In this document: piece by piece, positions 1 through 5,205 of the stretch | Layout of the letters: every line of letters starts with the position of its first letter | Numbering within the stretch: position 1 is the stretch's first letter | Assembly (NCBI GenBank): GCA_022865555.1 | Contig: JALHTD010000488.1 | Span: forward strand, 1 to 5,205 | DNA from: Thermoanaerobaculaceae bacterium | GTDB lineage: Bacteria; Acidobacteriota; Thermoanaerobaculia; Thermoanaerobaculales; Thermoanaerobaculaceae | DNA: 5,205 nt | Direction of reading: 5' to 3' | The notes under the pieces: model-generated | Database searches by the model: none | What the model saw: the letters and a program-made list of their open reading frames with translations, nothing else | Told to the model about the DNA's origin: nothing | Position numbers and translations under genes: made by a program

Positions 1-509
1 GCTCCCCGAGCGAAGCCCCTCGCACCCCCCGAGACCACCAGTGCGGCCGCGAGCACGAACGTCGTCGAGGCCGTGCGCGGGTAGGTGGTGCTCCCGAACG
101 CCAGAGGCAGCCAGTGAAGGGCGTAGATCGCCATGGCCGCGCGAGCCGCTGCCCTGTCGTTGAGCCAACGCCCGGCGAGCAGGTAGACCAGCACGACGTT
201 CACAGAAGCGAGGACGACGAACGGGACCGTGGCACACAGCACGAGTGGAAACGTTTCGTGGAGACCGAGCGCGCTTCCCAGGCGCACGAACGGCGCGACC
301 AACACTTCCGGAAGAAACAGGTTGCGCACGTTCCACGGCAGGTACTCGAGACCGGTGGCGCGCCGGAACGCTTCCTCGAGGATCTCGACGTCGTCCCCGC
401 CGAGGAAGCCGAAGTAGCGCCATGCGAAGAACACCCTGAGAGTGGTCGTGACGGCCACCACGAGCCAGAGGACGCGGTCGTGCAGCCAGGGGCCGGGGTC
501 TCTCGCCAT
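1..509 (-). CDS. GT-C type integral membrane glycosyltransferase, N-terminal part (3' end outside window)
   Basis: This is an open frame of 169 complete codons running off the left edge, so only the N-terminus is visible. A first hydrophobic helix (about residues 13-31) is followed by an external loop with an acidic pair, GGDDVEILEEAF (D39-D40). The loop is followed by 'PWNVRNLFLPEVLVAPF' and further hydrophobic segments at about 87-113 and 146-160, with 'GSTTYPRTAS' between the last two. Acidic residues in the first extracytoplasmic loop are the hallmark of GT-C enzymes, which use polyprenyl-phosphate sugars. The layout resembles bacterial relatives of Alg9-type (GT22) mannosyltransferases, but GT39/ArnT-like enzymes remain possible and the donor and acceptor are unknown. 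The ATG at 509 is the only possible start: the frame is the same as that of the upstream mscS gene, whose TGA lies three codons earlier. No strong Shine-Dalgarno sequence is visible, so translation is probably coupled to mscS. The coding call is firm; the family call is moderate. Confidence 0.72.
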   Translation of the reverse strand, partial: MARDPGPWLHDRVLWLVVAVTTTLRVFFAWRYFGFLGGDDVEILEEAFRRATGLEYLPWNVRNLFLPEVLVAPFVRLGSALGLHETFPLVLCATVPFVVLASVNVVLVYLLAGRWLNDRAAARAAMAIYALHWLPLAFGSTTYPRTASTTFVLAAALVVSGGARGFARG

Positions 510-518
510 CTCGGCGCG

Positions 519-2717
519 TCAGCGCTCGCGTTCCCCGGACCGCGGCGGTGTGCCGTCCTGGATGCCGAGGTCACCGCGCTCGCGGCGGGCCGCCACCTCC
601 CGCTCGATCTCCCGCGCGCGCTCGCCGTCCACCACGCCGTCCTTGGCCATGTACACCGTTCGGCTCGGGAACGCGAACGACGTGCCCGACTGCTCCACGA
701 TGCGCGCGATGGCGAAGTTCAGCTCTTCGACGACGCGGGTGTACTCGATGTAGTCGCCCGTTGTGACCCAGCACCACACCTCGACCTGAAGAGCGGATTC
801 GCCGAAGGCGGCGAAGCGGACGCGCTGCTGGTCCTGGTAGACCTCGGAGTGCGTGCGCAGGAGGCGCTTGATCTCGTCAATCACGTATGCGAGCTGCGCC
901 GCGGTCGTCCCATAGACCAGCCTCAGGACCGGGTTGAACATGATGCGCTCGCGGGCCGAGAAGTTCTCGACGCGCCCGGCTGCGATGAGACCGTTCGGGA
1001 TCGTGACCAGCGTCCGTGCCAGGGTTCGCAGGCGGGTGGAGCGCAGCCCGATGTCCTCCACGGTCCCGGTGTCCTGGCCGATCGTGACGAAGTCGCCGAC
1101 CTCGAAGGGCCGGTCGCTCGCGATGGAAGCTGTGCCGAAAAGGTTCTCCAGCGATTTCTGGGCCGCGAACGCGATGGCGGCGGCTGTCAGCCCGAGGGCC
1201 CCGAGACCGGCGATCACGTTGATGCCGAAAACGTCGAGGACGCCGAGGCCGATGAGGATTACGACGACGGTCTTGGCGACGCGGGTTGCGACCGGCAGGA
1301 AACCGAGGCCGGCCTGGCTGCCGGCCTTGGCGGTCGCGCGCACGTGCTCCGCACCCGCGTCCACCAGGCGCACCAGGAACCACCCGATGCCGAAGAGGAA
1401 GATAAGTTTCGCGATGTAACGAACGACCGTCCAGCCGACGGGCACGAGGCCGAGCCACCGCGCCGCGATCAGCAGGATCAGCGCCGAAAGCAGGACCGTC
1501 ATCGGCCCTTTGAGGACCCACGCCATGGCATCGTCCCACTCGACGTTCGTGCGCCGCACCAGACGTCGAAGCGGACGAACCACCCACCGCGCGAGGTAGC
1601 GACTCACGAGCCATGAGGCCAGAAGGCCCACGAGAATGGCGAGCCACTGCCACAGCTGCAGATCAGCGATCGAAAGCGCAAAGAGCGCCACTGGCGCGCG
1701 GTCGCCAAGCCAACCGTACCCGTGGGCCGCGTACAGGCCGTCGATCTCGGCCACCGTGTCCTGCGAGACGGTCCAGACGTGGCCGAGCTCGGCATCCGAC
1801 CTGTGGGAGAGGAGCAGCTCCACCGGCTGGTGCCGGACCTGCACCACCGCGAACAGCTGCTGGTTCTCGGGCACACCCGTTTCCGGGGTTCCGAGCGGCT
1901 CGGTGGGGAGCTTGTCGGGGTCGACCCAGCCGGTGCGCTGGAGGACGAGCATCAAGCGGCGCGCCAGACGCGCCCCCTCCGCGCGCTGCCGGTCTGGGGG
2001 GAATGCGCCGAGGTCCAGGTAGTACGCGGCGAGATCGAACCGCCCCTCCTGACAGGCGGCGAGGAATCCGGCCATGGTCTCGCGCGGGTTGCCGCGGTGG
2101 ACCTCCTGGGGGATCGCACCGAGACCGACGTCGAGCGGCTCCGCACCCCGTGGAGCCTCGCCCTTGACCAGCACCCGGTACCAGAACGGCACGCTGGCAA
2201 CCGTTTCACGCGAGAACAGCCACGCCGACTCGTAGGGAGCGAGGCAAACAGTGTGCCGAAGCCGGACCTCGGCGGTCATCCCGCTCCGTTCGAAGCGCAT
2301 CGCCACCACAAAGTCGGCCGACTGGCCCCCGATGCTTGGCCCCGCCTCGTCTTCCGTGGTGACCGCATCCTCGCGCGCCTTGAGGAGCTGCAGGATGCGG
2401 AAGAGCTTCTCCGTCGTCTGCGCGCCCACCGTCTTCTGCGTTCCCGGCGCCGTCTCGCCGAGGTCGAGCAGGTGCGCTGCCTGGTCGAACTTCCCCGCGG
2501 AGGCCAGGGCGAGGAAAGAGCGCCACGCGGCGGCCGGCGAGTTCCGGATCACATCCGCTGGCGGCGCACCGAGGCCCGGGTTGATCGTTTCGTACCGGAC
2601 GGTGTCCTGTCTGGGGGCCGCAAGACCGGCCAGGGGAAACAGCAGCAGCACCACCGCCGCGAACGTGGTGACGAGGGCTCGCCGGGTCTTCGTTCGAAGT
2701 GTGTTTTCCGACGCCAT
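519..2717 (-). CDS. MscS-family mechanosensitive ion channel with large duplicated periplasmic domain
   Basis: This predicted inner-membrane channel of 732 residues opens under membrane tension to release solutes during hypo-osmotic shock. Residues 1-34 look like a signal peptide: basic n-region to R13, hydrophobic core 14-32, cleavage near A33/A34. Residues 48-335 form an extracytoplasmic region made of two similar domains. Five predicted membrane helices follow (about 353-373, 404-425, 432-453, 479-498, 501-525). The last is the pore helix, rich in Gly and Ala (GLGALGLTAAAIAFAAQKS), and runs into the MscS beta domain 'RPFEVGDFVTIG..TGTVEDIGLRSTRLRT' with the family 'IPN' at 573-575. The C-terminal cytoplasmic domain ends in a charged, probably helical tail (about 690-732). 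At 732 residues it is far larger than E. coli MscS (286), because of the N-terminal domains and two extra helices. The start at 2717 is preferred over an in-frame ATG at 2732 because a strong ribosome-binding site precedes it. It lies 22 nt after queE and is probably in the same transcript. Confidence 0.93.
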   Translation of the reverse strand: MASENTLRTKTRRALVTTFAAVVLLLFPLAGLAAPRQDTVRYETINPGLGAPPADVIRNSPAAAWRSFLALASAGKFDQAAHLLDLGETAPGTQKTVGAQTTEKLFRILQLLKAREDAVTTEDEAGPSIGGQSADFVVAMRFERSGMTAEVRLRHTVCLAPYESAWLFSRETVASVPFWYRVLVKGEAPRGAEPLDVGLGAIPQEVHRGNPRETMAGFLAACQEGRFDLAAYYLDLGAFPPDRQRAEGARLARRLMLVLQRTGWVDPDKLPTEPLGTPETGVPENQQLFAVVQVRHQPVELLLSHRSDAELGHVWTVSQDTVAEIDGLYAAHGYGWLGDRAPVALFALSIADLQLWQWLAILVGLLASWLVSRYLARWVVRPLRRLVRRTNVEWDDAMAWVLKGPMTVLLSALILLIAARWLGLVPVGWTVVRYIAKLIFLFGIGWFLVRLVDAGAEHVRATAKAGSQAGLGFLPVATRVAKTVVVILIGLGVLDVFGINVIAGLGALGLTAAAIAFAAQKSLENLFGTASIASDRPFEVGDFVTIGQDTGTVEDIGLRSTRLRTLARTLVTIPNGLIAAGRVENFSARERIMFNPVLRLVYGTTAAQLAYVIDEIKRLLRTHSEVYQDQQRVRFAAFGESALQVEVWCWVTTGDYIEYTRVVEELNFAIARIVEQSGTSFAFPSRTVYMAKDGVVDGERAREIEREVAARRERGDLGIQDGTPPRSGERER
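1713..2576 (-). repeat. Tandem duplication of a ~140-residue periplasmic domain inside the MscS protein
   Basis: Two copies of one domain lie back to back, at residues about 48-183 and 198-335 of the 732-residue channel. Aligning residues 48-87 with 198-237 without gaps gives 20 identities in 40 positions, counted by eye. Shared features are 'GLGA.P..V.R..P', 'FLA....G.FD.AA..LDLG', and in the second half a 'W..S..TVA' segment at a spacing of 149 residues. The similarity is at protein level only; no recent DNA duplication is obvious. The alternating 'F...G.FD.AA.YLDLG' pattern suggests a helical, TPR-like element, followed by a more beta-like part. The function of the domain is not known to me; a tension-, ligand- or cell-wall-sensing role is inference. 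Confidence 0.85.
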
Positions 2718-2720
2718 GGT

Positions 2721-2730
2721 CTCCCCCTCC
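2721..2730 (-). promoter_or_regulatory. Strong ribosome-binding site deciding the mscS start
   Basis: On the minus strand the sequence reads GGAGGGGGAG, then ACC, then ATG at 2717. The GGAGG core is 8 nt from that ATG. The alternative in-frame ATG at 2732 overlaps this Shine-Dalgarno sequence and would place its purines inside the coding region (Met-Glu-Gly-Glu-Thr). It also has no good ribosome-binding site of its own. Confidence 0.8.
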
Positions 2731-2739
2731 ATCTATAGG

Positions 2740-3414
2740 TCACACCCCTCGGCCAGGGCCGAAGAGCTCCAGGTGCAGACGTGGCGTGTAGCGGAAGCCG
2801 TGCCGCAGGCACAGGCTGGCAACGGTCGGCGCGTGCGTTGCGACCTGCTCGGCGGTCCGCCCCTCCGGCATCAGCAGCACGCGGTCACGGGCCACATCCA
2901 GGCGTCGGACGAGGTCCAGGATGTCGCCCACATCCCCCTCCCCCGCCACGACGAACTTGAGCTGGTGCTCGGAGTGACGAGCCAGCAGGCGCCGAAGCGG
3001 TGCGAGATTCGCCCGAAGGTCCCGGTGGCGCTCGCGAAAACGTCCTTCCGGATCCGAGTTGGAGGTCTTGGGCGAGACCGAGAGCAGGTGGCAGTCGAAC
3101 TCCGGCGCTACCGTGCCCGCGGTCTCCACGGTGATGTGGTGGCCGTTGGCGGCGAGGCCGCGGGTCAGCTCGCCCAGCTCGCGCTGGAGGAGCGGCTCCC
3201 CGCCCGTGACGACCACGTGCCTCAGCCCAGCGGCGGACGCGGCAGCCAACAGCTCGCTTACCCGGTGACGCTCGCCCTCGGGCTGCCATGAGGTGTAGGG
3301 GGTGTCGCACCAGGCGCAGCGCAGGTTGCACCCGGAGGTGCGGATGAAGAACGAGGGGACGCCCGCCAGCACCCCTTCTCCCTGGATCGAGGCGAACGTC
3401 TCGGCGATGACCAT
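2740..3414 (-). CDS. queE: 7-carboxy-7-deazaguanine synthase (radical SAM)
   Basis: QueE converts 6-carboxy-5,6,7,8-tetrahydropterin to 7-carboxy-7-deazaguanine, a ring contraction in the cytoplasmic pathway to preQ0, queuosine-modified tRNA and other 7-deazaguanines. The 224-residue protein has the expected N-terminus 'ETFASIQGEG' (5-14). The [4Fe-4S] cluster motif CX3CX2C is complete (C29, C33, C36), followed by the SAM-binding 'GGEP' (71-74), 'ETAG' (97-100), 'SVSPK' (112-116) and a C-terminal 'RLHLELFG..RGV'. Length is normal for the family and no key residue is missing. The ATG at 3414 gives the canonical N-terminus; an upstream in-frame ATG at 3513 would add 33 atypical residues inside the ctaA coding region. 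Only 2 nt separate it from the ctaA stop and there is no clear Shine-Dalgarno sequence, so stop-restart translation is likely. No other queuosine gene is in view. Confidence 0.96.
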   Translation of the reverse strand: MVIAETFASIQGEGVLAGVPSFFIRTSGCNLRCAWCDTPYTSWQPEGERHRVSELLAAASAAGLRHVVVTGGEPLLQRELGELTRGLAANGHHITVETAGTVAPEFDCHLLSVSPKTSNSDPEGRFRERHRDLRANLAPLRRLLARHSEHQLKFVVAGEGDVGDILDLVRRLDVARDRVLLMPEGRTAEQVATHAPTVASLCLRHGFRYTPRLHLELFGPGRGV

Positions 3415-3416
3415 GC

Positions 3417-4745
3417 CTATCCGATCGTCGCCGCGTCGGCCCCTTCCGGGGCAAGCAGACGCCGGGTCCACAGCGCCGTCATCTCGGCGCAACCCAGCAG
3501 CACCGCGCCCCACGCCTGGTGCGCGGTAGTCAGAAGCACCTCCCAGGCTTCCCGCGGCGCGCCCTCCACCCGGGTCTCAACCGCGAAGAACGCCAGGAGC
3601 CCGAGCGCGACCTGGACACCCCCACCGACCATGAGCGTCCTGCCAAGGCGCTGCAGCAGCGGCTGCCCGCCGTAGAGGCCCCACAGCCGGGCGCCGTGGA
3701 AGAGCGCCAGCGCGAGCACGACCACGGCGAAAGTGATGTGCACCAGCAGACCCTTCGCCAGGTGCCGCTGGATCGCCCCCAGGAGAAGCTGTACCAGCAC
3801 GACGCCGACCAGCAGCGAACCGAATATGCGCTCCGCCCTGGTGTGCGACGAGGTCGTGGGCACACGCGCGCCGGTCCAGGTGGGTGACGTGAACGCCGCC
3901 AGGGCGACCATGAGCCCGAAGAACGCCGGCCCCAGGACCCCGTGCACGATCGCGAGCGTGATCGACGGCGCCATCGCGGCAGGCGAGGTCGAAAACGTGA
4001 ACGTGCCGGTCACGCGCAACCCGCCCAGGATCCCCTGCACGATGACCACCGACACCGCGACCACCGCCAATCTCCTGACCCAGGCGCGGCGCTCCACCCG
4101 AATCAGGTGGATCGCCAGGACCAGCGTCGTGAGGCCGACCAGCGTGCCGAAGAGCCGGTGCGCGTGCTCGTAGTAGATGCCCCCGGTCATGCGCGAGAGC
4201 GGATAGAGAAACATGTTGTAGCCGAAGGAGTTCGGCCAGTCCACGACCGCGAGGCCGGCGGCGTTGCCGGTGACCACGCCGCCCACCAGCAGCTGCAGCA
4301 GCGTTGCGGATGCCGCGACGGCGGCAAGCGTTTCGGTCCAATCGGGAGCCCGAAGGCCCTCGCGTCGCGTCCTGCTGCCCAGTACCGCGCCCGCAGCCCC
4401 CACAACCGCTCCCAGCAGCAGCGAGCCCGGGAGCCACCACACCGCCGAGGGCACGACCTGGTTCGGCCCGGCGCCGCCAAGCAGGCTTCCGAGGATCAGC
4501 AGGTTCACGGCGGCGGAGAGCAAGCCTGCGTCCAGGCCCGCACGCCACCCGCGGGTCGAGAGGCGCCCGGCCAGGAACCCGCCGCCCAGCATGCAGGCCA
4601 GCAGGCCCGTGCCGAGCAGCCAGCCCGGAATCACGGCGGGGGGCATCCGGCACAGGTAGCAGAGGAACCACATGGCAACGCTGGTCCCGAAGCCCAGGGC
4701 CGGGGTCTCTGCCCCGGCGCTGGCCGGCTTTGTCTCCGTTCCCAT
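3417..4745 (-). CDS. ctaA: Heme A synthase (CtaA/COX15 family) with extra N-terminal three-helix domain
   Basis: This membrane enzyme oxidises the C8 methyl of heme O to the formyl group of heme A, the cofactor of aa3-type cytochrome oxidases. The 442-residue protein has a COX15 core from about residue 138, with eight predicted helices (about 140-160, 196-214, 224-244, 261-284, 306-326, 332-356, 369-388, 404-425). It has the loop 'VVDWPNSFGYNMFLYP' (167-182), the invariant Glu and His of 'YEHAHR' (E193, H196), and further His at H268 ('IVHG'), H336 ('LLVH') and H409 ('TAHQAWGA'). These match the four heme-ligand histidines known in the family. Residues 1-125 are an added domain with a C29-x-x-C32 pair and three helices (38-60, 70-91, 101-122). 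The core lacks the extracytoplasmic cysteine pairs seen in Bacillus CtaA; its only cysteine is C419, in the last helix. The start at 4745 was chosen for its ribosome-binding site; the frame extends to an ATG at 4943, but that stretch looks non-coding. First gene of the minus-strand block, divergent from ctaB. Confidence 0.93.
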   Translation of the reverse strand: MGTETKPASAGAETPALGFGTSVAMWFLCYLCRMPPAVIPGWLLGTGLLACMLGGGFLAGRLSTRGWRAGLDAGLLSAAVNLLILGSLLGGAGPNQVVPSAVWWLPGSLLLGAVVGAAGAVLGSRTRREGLRAPDWTETLAAVAASATLLQLLVGGVVTGNAAGLAVVDWPNSFGYNMFLYPLSRMTGGIYYEHAHRLFGTLVGLTTLVLAIHLIRVERRAWVRRLAVVAVSVVIVQGILGGLRVTGTFTFSTSPAAMAPSITLAIVHGVLGPAFFGLMVALAAFTSPTWTGARVPTTSSHTRAERIFGSLLVGVVLVQLLLGAIQRHLAKGLLVHITFAVVVLALALFHGARLWGLYGGQPLLQRLGRTLMVGGGVQVALGLLAFFAVETRVEGAPREAWEVLLTTAHQAWGAVLLGCAEMTALWTRRLLAPEGADAATIG

Positions 4746-4751
4746 CGCGAA

Positions 4752-4758
4752 TCCTCCC
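4752..4758 (-). promoter_or_regulatory. Ribosome-binding site of ctaA
   Basis: On the minus strand GGGAGGA is followed, 7 nt after the GGAGG core, by ATG at 4745. This sets the ctaA start in preference to the longer in-frame reading back to 4943, whose added residues are basic, low-complexity and unlike the family. Confidence 0.8.
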
Positions 4759-4779
4759 GTTCCCTTCGCGCCACCGCGT

Positions 4780-4808
4780 AGTATGAAGCAGCGTGTGCCG
4801 CGGTTCCA
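4780..4808 (-). promoter_or_regulatory. Candidate sigma-70-like promoter for the ctaA-queE-mscS block
   Basis: On the minus strand TGGAAC (4808-4803) and CATACT (4785-4780) are separated by 17 nt. The -10 matches 4 of 6 consensus bases and the -35 only 3 of 6. Transcription would begin near 4773, giving a leader of roughly 28 nt that carries the ctaA ribosome-binding site. In high-GC bacteria such matches arise by chance, so this is a weak call. Confidence 0.3.
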
Positions 4809-4815
4809 GGATCGC

Positions 4816-4839
4816 CGCGCCGCCGCTGACCGCGGCGCG
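4816..4839. repeat. Inverted repeat 1 in the ctaA/ctaB control region
   Basis: Perfect 8-bp arms, CGCGCCGC and GCGGCGCG, flank an 8-nt centre. It lies 8 bp upstream of the proposed ctaA -35 box. It could be an operator, but the GC-only arms make chance occurrence more likely than for the next dyad. Confidence 0.45.
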
Positions 4840-4871
4840 ACACGGCTGACACGTGGCCGAGAGGTGGGAAT

Positions 4872-4887
4872 GCAAGCGGGCGCTTGC
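4872..4887. promoter_or_regulatory. Inverted repeat 2: compact palindrome, candidate operator
   Basis: GCAAGCGGGCGCTTGC has perfect 7-bp arms (GCAAGCG/CGCTTGC) around only 2 nt. A 16-bp near-continuous dyad of mixed composition in the middle of a divergent promoter region is typical of the binding site of a dimeric repressor or activator. The regulator is not identifiable from the sequence. Confidence 0.5.
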
Positions 4888-4914
4888 CGTTCTGCCAACT
4901 GGCCGCGCCCCTTC

Positions 4915-4937
4915 CGGCCGTGACACAATGACGGCCG
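4915..4937. repeat. Inverted repeat 3 just upstream of ctaB
   Basis: Perfect 7-bp arms, CGGCCGT and ACGGCCG, flank the 9-nt centre GACACAATG. It ends 10 nt before the ctaB Shine-Dalgarno sequence, so it could act as a DNA operator or as a hairpin in the ctaB leader RNA. It is not followed by a T-run, so it is not an intrinsic terminator. Confidence 0.45.
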
Positions 4938-4947
4938 AGGCACTGGT

Positions 4948-4952
4948 GAGGA
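4948..4952 (+). promoter_or_regulatory. Ribosome-binding site of ctaB
   Basis: GAGGA lies 10 nt before the ATG at 4963 and 7 nt before an adjacent in-frame GTG at 4960. Spacing alone slightly favours the GTG; the two starts differ by a single residue. Confidence 0.6.
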
Positions 4953-4962
4953 CTGGGCTGTG

Positions 4963-5205
4963 ATGACTTCCGCACGACACGAGGTGTCCCGCCCGCCACT
5001 CGCTTCCAGCGTAGCGAGCGAACTGCGCGCCTACACCCAACTCACCAAGGTGCGCCTGACGTCACTGGTGGTCGCGACCACCGTCGTCGGTTTCCTGATG
5101 GCCGGCGGCCCGCGTCTGGATGCCGAGACGCTGGCATGGACCGTGCTGGGCACGGCGCTCGCCGCGGCCGGCTCGATGACCCTCAACCAAGTGCTCGAGG
5201 CCGAC
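4963..5205 (+). CDS. ctaB: Protoheme IX farnesyltransferase, N-terminal part (3' end outside window)
   Basis: CtaB (also called CyoE, the COX10 homologue) is a UbiA-family membrane prenyltransferase that adds a farnesyl group to protoheme IX, giving heme O, the substrate of CtaA. The visible 81 residues contain the family start 'YTQLTKVRLTSLVV' (24-37), a first membrane helix (about 32-49) and a second (about 58-76). They end inside the first prenyl-diphosphate-binding motif: 'LNQVLEAD' (74-81) matches the start of the Asn/Asp-rich motif, and its last aspartate lies just outside the window. The usual 'TKPR' reads TKVR here. The start is ATG 4963 or the adjacent GTG 4960. Divergence from ctaA over a 217-nt shared control region suggests joint regulation of heme A synthesis. 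Confidence 0.9.
   Translation, partial: MTSARHEVSRPPLASSVASELRAYTQLTKVRLTSLVVATTVVGFLMAGGPRLDAETLAWTVLGTALAAAGSMTLNQVLEAD

Larger units (their letters stand above)
4746..4962. other. Divergent ctaA/ctaB control region (217 nt, non-coding)
   Basis: This is the only sizeable non-coding stretch in the window. It separates the two divergently read heme A genes, so it should hold the promoters of both. It contains three inverted repeats (4816-4839, 4872-4887, 4915-4937), a short direct repeat GCTGAC (4825-4830 and 4845-4850, 20 bp apart), and a CACGTG palindrome at 4850-4855. A weak sigma-70-like promoter can be proposed toward ctaA. No convincing -35/-10 pair was found toward ctaB. No small ORF with a plausible ribosome-binding site was seen. 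Confidence 0.75.

Noticed and set aside
114..1616. Long plus-strand open frame of 500 codons
   Set aside because: It lies antisense to the glycosyltransferase and mscS genes. Its product is rich in Arg, Asp, Glu and His with no domain pattern, as expected for the reverse strand of high-GC coding DNA. The opposite strand encodes a clear MscS protein.
1722..2738. Plus-strand open frame of 338 codons
   Set aside because: It is antisense to the mscS N-terminal domains, with low-complexity charged composition and no ribosome-binding site or family resemblance.
2251..3291. Plus-strand open frame of 346 codons spanning mscS and queE
   Set aside because: It is antisense to two well-supported genes and crosses their junction. 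Its composition is that of a shadow frame.
3415..3513. N-terminal extension of queE to the ATG at 3513
   Set aside because: QueE proteins start right at the 'ETFxSIQGEG' segment, and the 33 added residues overlap the ctaA 3' end and resemble no family sequence.
4884..4929. Sigma-70 promoter for ctaB using TTGCCG (4884-4889) and CACAAT (4924-4929)
   Set aside because: The spacing is 34 nt, twice what is needed, and no acceptable partner box is found for either hexamer.
4816..4937. Reading the inverted repeats as intrinsic terminators
   Set aside because: None is followed by a T-run on either strand, and both flanking genes begin rather than end here.
4746..4943. N-terminal extension of ctaA to the ATG at 4943
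   Set aside because: The extra 66 residues are basic and featureless and would fill most of the divergent control region. A good ribosome-binding site precedes the ATG at 4745.
3577..5040. Minus-strand open frame of 487 codons overlapping ctaA and the ctaB start
   Set aside because: It is in a different frame from ctaA, Arg/Gly/Ala-rich, without membrane helices or motifs, while the ctaA frame has clear COX15 motifs.

Overview
The window reads as chromosomal DNA of a high-GC (about two-thirds G+C by eye) aerobic bacterium with a Gram-negative type envelope. It carries a heme A branch (ctaA/ctaB), which implies an aa3-type terminal oxidase, and a mechanosensitive channel with a cleavable signal peptide and a large extracytoplasmic domain. 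The heme A synthase has a 'GYNMFLYP' loop and the farnesyltransferase a 'TKxRLTxLVV' start. From memory these resemble Planctomycetes, Verrucomicrobia, Acidobacteria and similar deep-branching environmental phyla more than Proteobacteria. That assignment is tentative.

Layout. Four genes run on the minus strand as one tight block, here in transcription order. The first is a heme A synthase with an extra N-terminal membrane domain (4745-3417). It is followed after 2 nt by queE, 7-carboxy-7-deazaguanine synthase (3414-2740), then after 22 nt by an MscS-family channel (2717-519). Last, after 9 nt, comes a GT-C type membrane glycosyltransferase cut by the left window edge (509-1). Divergent from this block on the plus strand is the start of ctaB/cyoE, protoheme IX farnesyltransferase (4963-5205), cut by the right edge. 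The 217-nt gap between the two heme genes contains three separate inverted repeats and a weak minus-strand promoter candidate.

How the genes fit together. CtaB turns protoheme IX into heme O and CtaA turns heme O into heme A, so the divergent pair makes the cofactor of cytochrome c oxidase. QueE (7-deazaguanine/queuosine pathway), the MscS channel and the glycosyltransferase have no direct pathway link to heme A. They appear to be co-transcribed with ctaA simply because the spacing is so tight. No tRNA, rRNA, CRISPR array, insertion sequence or intrinsic terminator was recognised. The whole window is coding except for the 217-nt divergent region and junctions of 2, 22 and 9 nt.

Most notable points: an internally duplicated periplasmic domain in the MscS protein; a three-helix extension with a CxxC motif fused to a heme A synthase that otherwise lacks the usual extracytoplasmic cysteines; and the cluster of dyads between ctaA and ctaB.
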